Origin: Sediminibacterium sp.
GTDB lineage: Bacteria > Bacteroidota > Bacteroidia > Chitinophagales > Chitinophagaceae
Direction: 5' to 3'
Length of the DNA stretch: 10,568 nucleotides
Assembly: GCA_030832695.1 (NCBI GenBank)
Contig: JAURIP010000035.1
Coordinates: forward strand, 1-10,568
Both the position numbers and the translations under genes were made by a program. This document shows, one piece after another, positions 6,641 through 10,568 of this stretch. The notes under the pieces are model-generated. The model was not told where the DNA came from. It did not search any database and saw only the letters and a list, made by a program, of their open reading frames with translations. Numbering within the stretch: the stretch's first letter is position 1; each line of letters begins with the position of its first letter.

Positions 6641-8125
6641 TTAATGTTTAAAATGTCTTAATTGGGTCATCACCATTGCTAATCCATTTTCCTTACAATA
6701 AGCAATACTGTCTTTATCTCTAACAGATCCGCCCGGTTGGATATATGCTTCAATTCCCTCCGCATGTGCAATTCGAACACAATCATCAAAAGGGAAAAAA
6801 GCATCCGACGCAAGTGTCGCTCCTTTTAAATCAAATTTAAATTGTTTTGCTTTTTCAATTGCGTGTCGTAAGGCGTCAACGCGACTTGTTTGACCACAAC
6901 CTTTGCCCACGAGTTGTTTGTCCTTTATTAAGGCAATCGCGTTGCTTTTTAAATGTTTGCAAATGATATTCCCAAATATTAAATCTTCTTTTTCTTTATC
7001 GCTACAAGCCCTTGCACCTGCTTCATCCCATTGGGTATAGTTGCCAGTATCCAATCCCTGCTCCAAGTTGCCATTTAGGATTGATTTTTTTTGAACTGCG
7101 TTAAACGTAATACCTGGTTTACTTTGTAATAAAACCCTATTTTTCTTAGCAGATAATATGGTCAATGCATCTGCGTCAAATGCGGGTGCAATGAGTACTT
7201 CAAAAAATATTTCCTGAATTGCTTCCGCAGTCGCTGTATCAATTTTACCATTGGTCACCAATACGCCACCAAACGCACTTTCTGGATCGCCTGCCAATGC
7301 AGCTTGCCAACTTTCAAATACACTGCTGCGACTTGCAACGCCACATACATTGGTATGTTTAATAATAGCAAAACTAATCGTAGGTAATTCAGCTATTAAA
7401 GCAATAGCAGCATCTACATCCACTAAATTATTATAGGACAATTCCTTGCCATGTAGTTGTGTAAACCATTGATCGAGGTCTCCATAAAAAGTAGCCACCT
7501 GGTGTGGATTTTCGCCATAGCGTAAAACTTTGCCTAGTGCTGGGTTAAAATAATTACTTATTGCAATATCATAATGCATCACCACTTCAAAAGCTTTTGC
7601 GGCAAATGCTTTTCGTTGTTCTAGATTGGTTTGTCCATCCTGACTAATTAAAAGTTGGTTTAACTTTTCATAATCATCCTTTGCTGACAAAACCACCAAG
7701 TCCCTGAAATTTTTTGCAGCCGCTCGAATCATAGAAGGTCCTCCAATATCTATTTTTTCAATGATTGCTTTTTCTTCATTGGTATTTTTTAGTGTTTCCT
7801 CAAAAGGATATAGGTCAACAATGACAAGATCAAGTTCAGGTATTTTGTACTGGGCCATTTCTATTAAATCCTGCTCCTCGTACCTGCGACCTAATATGCC
7901 ACCAAATACGGAAGGATGTAGTGTTTTAACCCGTCCTCCTAAAATGGAGGGGTAACCTGTAACAGATTCAACCGAAACACAAGGAATGCCTATATCTTCT
8001 AAAAATTTTTGCGTGCCACCAGTTGAGTATATGGTGATATTTAACTGGTGCAGGGTTTTCGCCAATGGCGCTAAACCATCTTTGTAAAAAACTGAAATGA
8101 GGGCTGATTTTATTTTCTTTTCCAT
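6641..8125 (-). CDS. purH: Bifunctional AICAR transformylase / IMP cyclohydrolase PurH
   Basis: PurH carries out the last two steps of de novo purine synthesis: formylation of AICAR with 10-formyl-tetrahydrofolate, then ring closure to IMP, in the cytosol. From the ATG at 8125 the protein has 494 residues, close to the usual length of the family. The N-terminal cyclohydrolase (MGS-like) domain shows STGGTQKFLEDIGI at 34-47 and GGRVKTLHPSVFGGILGRR at 63-81. The transformylase domain shows LRYGENPHQ at 201-209, IIKHTNVCGVA at 254-264 with catalytic Lys256 and His257, ESAFGGVL at 282-289, KSNAIAL at 393-399 and LASDAFFPFDD at 438-448. It ends with the family-typical RHFKH; the preceding MTQL differs from the common FTG-type sequence. 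An in-frame GTG at 8173 would add 16 residues, but homologues begin at MEKKIKSALISVFYKDGL, so I prefer 8125. Confidence 0.97.
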   Translation of the reverse strand: MEKKIKSALISVFYKDGLAPLAKTLHQLNITIYSTGGTQKFLEDIGIPCVSVESVTGYPSILGGRVKTLHPSVFGGILGRRYEEQDLIEMAQYKIPELDLVIVDLYPFEETLKNTNEEKAIIEKIDIGGPSMIRAAAKNFRDLVVLSAKDDYEKLNQLLISQDGQTNLEQRKAFAAKAFEVVMHYDIAISNYFNPALGKVLRYGENPHQVATFYGDLDQWFTQLHGKELSYNNLVDVDAAIALIAELPTISFAIIKHTNVCGVASRSSVFESWQAALAGDPESAFGGVLVTNGKIDTATAEAIQEIFFEVLIAPAFDADALTILSAKKNRVLLQSKPGITFNAVQKKSILNGNLEQGLDTGNYTQWDEAGARACSDKEKEDLIFGNIICKHLKSNAIALIKDKQLVGKGCGQTSRVDALRHAIEKAKQFKFDLKGATLASDAFFPFDDCVRIAHAEGIEAYIQPGGSVRDKDSIAYCKENGLAMVMTQLRHFKH

Positions 8126-8128
8126 ACC

Positions 8129-8136
8129 CAAAGGTA
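8129..8136 (-). promoter_or_regulatory. purH: Candidate purH -7 promoter element
   Basis: The minus strand reads TACCTTTG, an exact TAnnTTTG match, ending three bases before the preferred purH ATG. A start a few bases downstream would fall at or very near that ATG and give a leaderless or nearly leaderless message. It lies inside the 62-bp gap after comEC, where an independent purH promoter makes sense. No -33 TTG is visible at the right distance. If purH instead starts at GTG 8173, the match would be coding sequence (Val-Pro-Leu). Confidence 0.4.
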
Positions 8137-8187
8137 CGCGCTTTCCATTTTTTATTTTTTGCTGATTTTCCACAAATGCTACTACAA

Positions 8188-9450
8188 TTAGGGGAATAAC
8201 TTTATTAGGAAAACGAGGGTTAAAATGACCAAGCTATAAAAAAGGTATTTGGCTTTTCGGTTAAACAACCAGATATAAACAAATAATAGCCAAAAGTAAT
8301 AGCCCACCAGCATGCTCCCTGACATTTGAACAATAAAAGGTGTTCCAATGGGTTTTTGATGGAAGTATAAAACCATACGATTTAATACATTAATATAGGA
8401 TTGAATCAGGCCGCCTAGGTGCATACTAAAACTTACTTGATTGGGCATTATTACCAATACAATTAATGCATACAACAAAAGGGTACTTAATGGAACCATA
8501 ATAAAATTACTAATGATGACCAAGGTGGCGGTTTGATGAAAGTGAAATAACAAAATGGGCAAAGTGGTTAGTTGTGCGGACAGGGTGATACATAAGTTAC
8601 TCCACATCCAATTTAAAATTGGATTGTCCATTGGAATCATTTTATAAAATACCGGATAAAATAAATGAATTCCTATGACGGCAGCATAGGACAGTTGTAA
8701 GCCAATATGAAAAACGGAGTGCAGGTCAAAAAATAATACCACCAATATACCACCTGCAATACAATTGAGGGTGTATTTGGGTTGGTTTAAAAAAGCACCC
8801 ATAAAAAATAGGCTAAAAAATATACTTGCTCTTACTACCGAAGGACTTGCAAATGCAATAAATGTATATATCCAAACTGATATTAACACAATGGTAAGTT
8901 CAAGTAATCGCCAAAAAAATTTACGGGGTAAATGACCTGTGATATAAACCAGGTTTTTAAATATGATATCTAAGTGCATACCGCTGATAGCAATGATATG
9001 GATAATGCCTAATTGGGTGTAGGCTTTAATTATATCTTTATCTATATCTGATTTTACACCTATTAATAATGCTTTTGCAAAACCACTCGCTTCCTTATCC
9101 ACTATTTGCTTGTCAATTTTTTGAATCATCCATAGTCGCATATCACTAATGATTCCATTTGGATAAGGAAGCCACAATAGGTTTTGCGTAAGCGTGGTTA
9201 TATATATTACGTTACCCCAGCTTACTAATATGAATAGAATGATGAATCCTTCCTGCCATTTTTTTAATGGGAGTAGGGGTAAACAAAACAATACACACAT
9301 ACTAATTCCCAAAATGCAAAAGGCAATGGCGTAGTTTAAACTAGTAGTATGATTGAAAAACTCATTGGCAATAACATAGCCAACACTTATTGAAATGGCG
9401 ATAAATAAAAGGGGATGTTCGGCTTTCCAATGCGCTAGTGATTTTTCCAT
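8188..9450 (-). CDS. comEC: ComEC/Rec2-family DNA-uptake channel protein, short form
   Basis: ComEC forms the inner-membrane channel that passes single-stranded DNA into the cytoplasm during natural transformation. From the ATG at 9450 the protein has 420 residues; a GTG at 9477 would add nine. About three hydrophobic segments (roughly 13-29, 40-60, 68-86) come first, then the Competence domain from about 120 to 400. Its conserved elements are FAKALLIGVKSDI at 124-136, HIIAISGMHLDII at 151-163, ASPSVVRASI at 201-210, GLQLSYAAVIGI at 250-261 and SAQLTTLPILLFHFHQTATLVIISNFIMVP at 291-320. Only about 30 residues separate the third segment from the Competence domain, where homologues usually carry the OB-fold DUF4131 domain. 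There is no C-terminal metallo-beta-lactamase domain. The frame is intact, so this is a compact form rather than an obvious pseudogene. Uptake activity is not certain. It lies 48 bases after the methyltransferase gene. Confidence 0.87.
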   Translation of the reverse strand: MEKSLAHWKAEHPLLFIAISISVGYVIANEFFNHTTSLNYAIAFCILGISMCVLFCLPLLPLKKWQEGFIILFILVSWGNVIYITTLTQNLLWLPYPNGIISDMRLWMIQKIDKQIVDKEASGFAKALLIGVKSDIDKDIIKAYTQLGIIHIIAISGMHLDIIFKNLVYITGHLPRKFFWRLLELTIVLISVWIYTFIAFASPSVVRASIFFSLFFMGAFLNQPKYTLNCIAGGILVVLFFDLHSVFHIGLQLSYAAVIGIHLFYPVFYKMIPMDNPILNWMWSNLCITLSAQLTTLPILLFHFHQTATLVIISNFIMVPLSTLLLYALIVLVIMPNQVSFSMHLGGLIQSYINVLNRMVLYFHQKPIGTPFIVQMSGSMLVGYYFWLLFVYIWLFNRKAKYLFYSLVILTLVFLIKLFP

Positions 9451-9498
9451 CCAGGATGGTAGCAAATTAAAAAACACAATGAAATGCGGGAAATACGC

Positions 9499-10200
9499 TT
9501 ATGCGCCTAATAAAAAGACCACTAACTTTTTATGAAGTTCTGGTTTGCTATTTTTCCAGTTGTTCACCGACTGTGTTTTTATCCATTCGTCGGGTCCTGT
9601 TAATTCCATGGCCACACAAAGTTTGGTGTTGGGATGACAATTTTGAACGATTGCTTCAAATAACTGATTATTTCGATAGGGGGTTTCAATAAAAAGTTGG
9701 GTAACGCCCGTTTGTTTAATGTCAGTTTCAAGGGCTTGAATTTTTTTCTTTCTTTCAAGTGCGTCAATGGGCAAATAACCATGAAAATGAAAATTTTGGC
9801 CATTCATACCACTTGCCATTAAGGCTAATAATAAGGAGGATGGCCCAGTATAAGGTTTCACTATAGCGCCTAATTCCTGCGCAGCAGCGACTAAAATTTG
9901 ACCTGGATCAGCAATGCCAGCGCATCCTGCTTCAGATAAAATACCAATATTTTTTCCTTGTTTTAAAAGTTGTGAGAATGCATGTATTTGTTCATTTTCA
10001 ACTCTGTGTATGGCGTGCCAGGTATAATCGTCAATGACCATCTCCTTCCATAATTTTTTAAAATACCTTCTTGCTGTTTTTTCATTCTCTACAAAAAAAG
10101 CGTCACACTGTTGTATCCAAGTTAATACATCACTAGGCATACTGTCAAATCCTTCTTCATGAAGCAGCATCGGTAATAAATATACTTTTCCTAATGTCAT
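9499..10200 (-). CDS. RsmI-like SAM-dependent methyltransferase (tetrapyrrole methylase fold)
   Basis: This is a 233-residue SAM-dependent methyltransferase of the tetrapyrrole-methylase superfamily, closest in motifs to RsmI, the 16S rRNA C1402 2'-O-methyltransferase. It retains LSEAGCAGIADPG at 88-100 (RsmI: SDAGxPGISDPG), the GPSSLLLALMASG segment at 119-131 with FHFHGYLP at 137-144, and the FIETPYRN motif at 170-177. At the N-terminus GKVYLLPMLLHEEG replaces the usual LYLVATPIGNLEDI, and there is little after the core. I therefore read it as a divergent paralogue seen in Bacteroidota with an unproven target, not as RsmI itself. The ATG at 10200 shares its A with the stop of the upstream EI24 gene (TAATG on the minus strand), which implies translational coupling. 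Confidence 0.85.
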   Translation of the reverse strand: MTLGKVYLLPMLLHEEGFDSMPSDVLTWIQQCDAFFVENEKTARRYFKKLWKEMVIDDYTWHAIHRVENEQIHAFSQLLKQGKNIGILSEAGCAGIADPGQILVAAAQELGAIVKPYTGPSSLLLALMASGMNGQNFHFHGYLPIDALERKKKIQALETDIKQTGVTQLFIETPYRNNQLFEAIVQNCHPNTKLCVAMELTGPDEWIKTQSVNNWKNSKPELHKKLVVFLLGA

Positions 10201-10568
10201 TATTGATTGTCTTTAACTTGTTGGGTATTCAAATGGGCTGCGATTAATGCGTAAAAGGGAGCGACCATCCAACCAATGATCGGCAATAAGTGCAGCAGAT
10301 AAAATAATATACCATTACCAATAGGGAGCCCCTTATGATTAGATACATAATCGGCAGATGCGATTTTATTTTTTTTCTCCGTGGCTAAACCATAATCAAG
10401 CATGCTATAACCTAGAAAATAACATTCCATTAAAATAGTGAAAATGGGGGTAAACCAACCTATCAATGGAATGGAACAGACAATCACAATTGGGATTAAG
10501 TAAACTGTTTGCCATAATAAGTTAGTAAGATTAAGTACTACCGCGCGCGTAATTAATTTTTTATAAAC
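10200..10568 (-). CDS. EI24-domain membrane protein (CysZ-like fold), N-terminus outside the window
   Basis: This is the C-terminal part of a multipass inner-membrane protein of the EI24 superfamily, which includes the bacterial sulfate transporter CysZ. The reading frame stays open through 10568, giving 122 visible residues with the true start beyond the right edge. A GTG at 10487 is internal, not the start. Visible hydrophobic stretches are LTNLLWQTVYLIPIVIVCSI followed by PLIGWFTPIF, and ILFYLLHLLPIIGWMVAPFY near the end. The conserved EI24 stretch is the YSMLDYGL segment followed by NHKGLPIGNGILFYLL. The C-terminus ANLNTQ-like tail is short and polar. The stop overlaps the methyltransferase start by one base. 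Sulfate transport is not established for Bacteroidota members, so no substrate is assigned. Confidence 0.85.
   Translation of the reverse strand, partial: VYKKLITRAVVLNLTNLLWQTVYLIPIVIVCSIPLIGWFTPIFTILMECYFLGYSMLDYGLATEKKNKIASADYVSNHKGLPIGNGILFYLLHLLPIIGWMVAPFYALIAAHLNTQQVKDNQ

Noticed and set aside
8126..8173. Sixteen-residue GTG-initiated N-terminal extension of PurH
   Set aside because: It is lysine-rich, does not match PurH N-termini, and overlaps a likely promoter element; the ATG at 8125 aligns with the family.
10200..10487. A complete 95-residue protein starting at GTG 10487
   Set aside because: The frame continues without a stop to the window edge and the upstream residues are hydrophobic and consistent with an EI24 domain, so this is the tail of a longer gene.
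1..10568. Mobile element, CRISPR array, toxin-antitoxin or defence system
   Set aside because: No transposase or integrase motifs, terminal inverted repeats, spaced direct repeats, tRNA attachment sites or unassigned accessory genes are visible; every substantial frame belongs to a recognised family.

Overview
The window looks like chromosomal DNA of a Bacteroidota (Bacteroidetes) bacterium, most likely from the Chitinophagales/Sphingobacteriales side of the phylum. The reasons are the adjacent gliding genes gldE and gldD, a family restricted to this phylum, AT-rich coding sequence, no clear Shine-Dalgarno motifs before the starts, and several matches to the Bacteroidota -7 promoter element TAnnTTTG, two of them TACCTTTG. 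The genus assignment is inference; no rRNA or other marker gene is present.

Layout. A small HU/IHF-type DNA-binding gene lies at the left on the minus strand (66-350). A 207-bp very AT-rich divergent promoter region separates it from a tightly packed plus-strand run: mutY (558-1664), gldE (1703-3058), gldD (3051-3638, overlapping gldE by 8 bp), a cysteine-rich DUF3109 gene (3666-4247) and lutB (4267-5646). A 19-bp convergent junction follows. The rest is a minus-strand run read from right to left: a partial EI24-domain membrane protein (10568-10200, cut by the window edge), an RsmI-like methyltransferase (10200-9499, coupled through TAATG), a shortened ComEC (9450-8188), purH (8125-6641) and an EamA-type transporter (6592-5666).

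Functions. The plus-strand run combines base-excision repair (MutY removes A paired with 8-oxoG), two envelope components of gliding motility and type IX secretion, and an iron-sulfur lactate-oxidation subunit beside a predicted metal-binding protein. The minus-strand run combines a multipass membrane protein, a nucleic-acid-type methyltransferase of unknown target, the DNA-uptake channel core, the last two steps of IMP synthesis and a small-molecule exporter. These look like housekeeping neighbours sharing transcripts rather than one pathway.

I see no mobile element, CRISPR array, tRNA, rRNA, toxin-antitoxin pair or defence island, and no convincing new system. The points most worth a second look are the ComEC without room for its usual OB-fold domain, the absence of ssb between mutY and gldE, the apparent TTG start of gldE, and an exact TACCTTTG element directly before the preferred purH start. 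Nearly all bases lie in genes; no gene-free stretch exceeds 300 bp.
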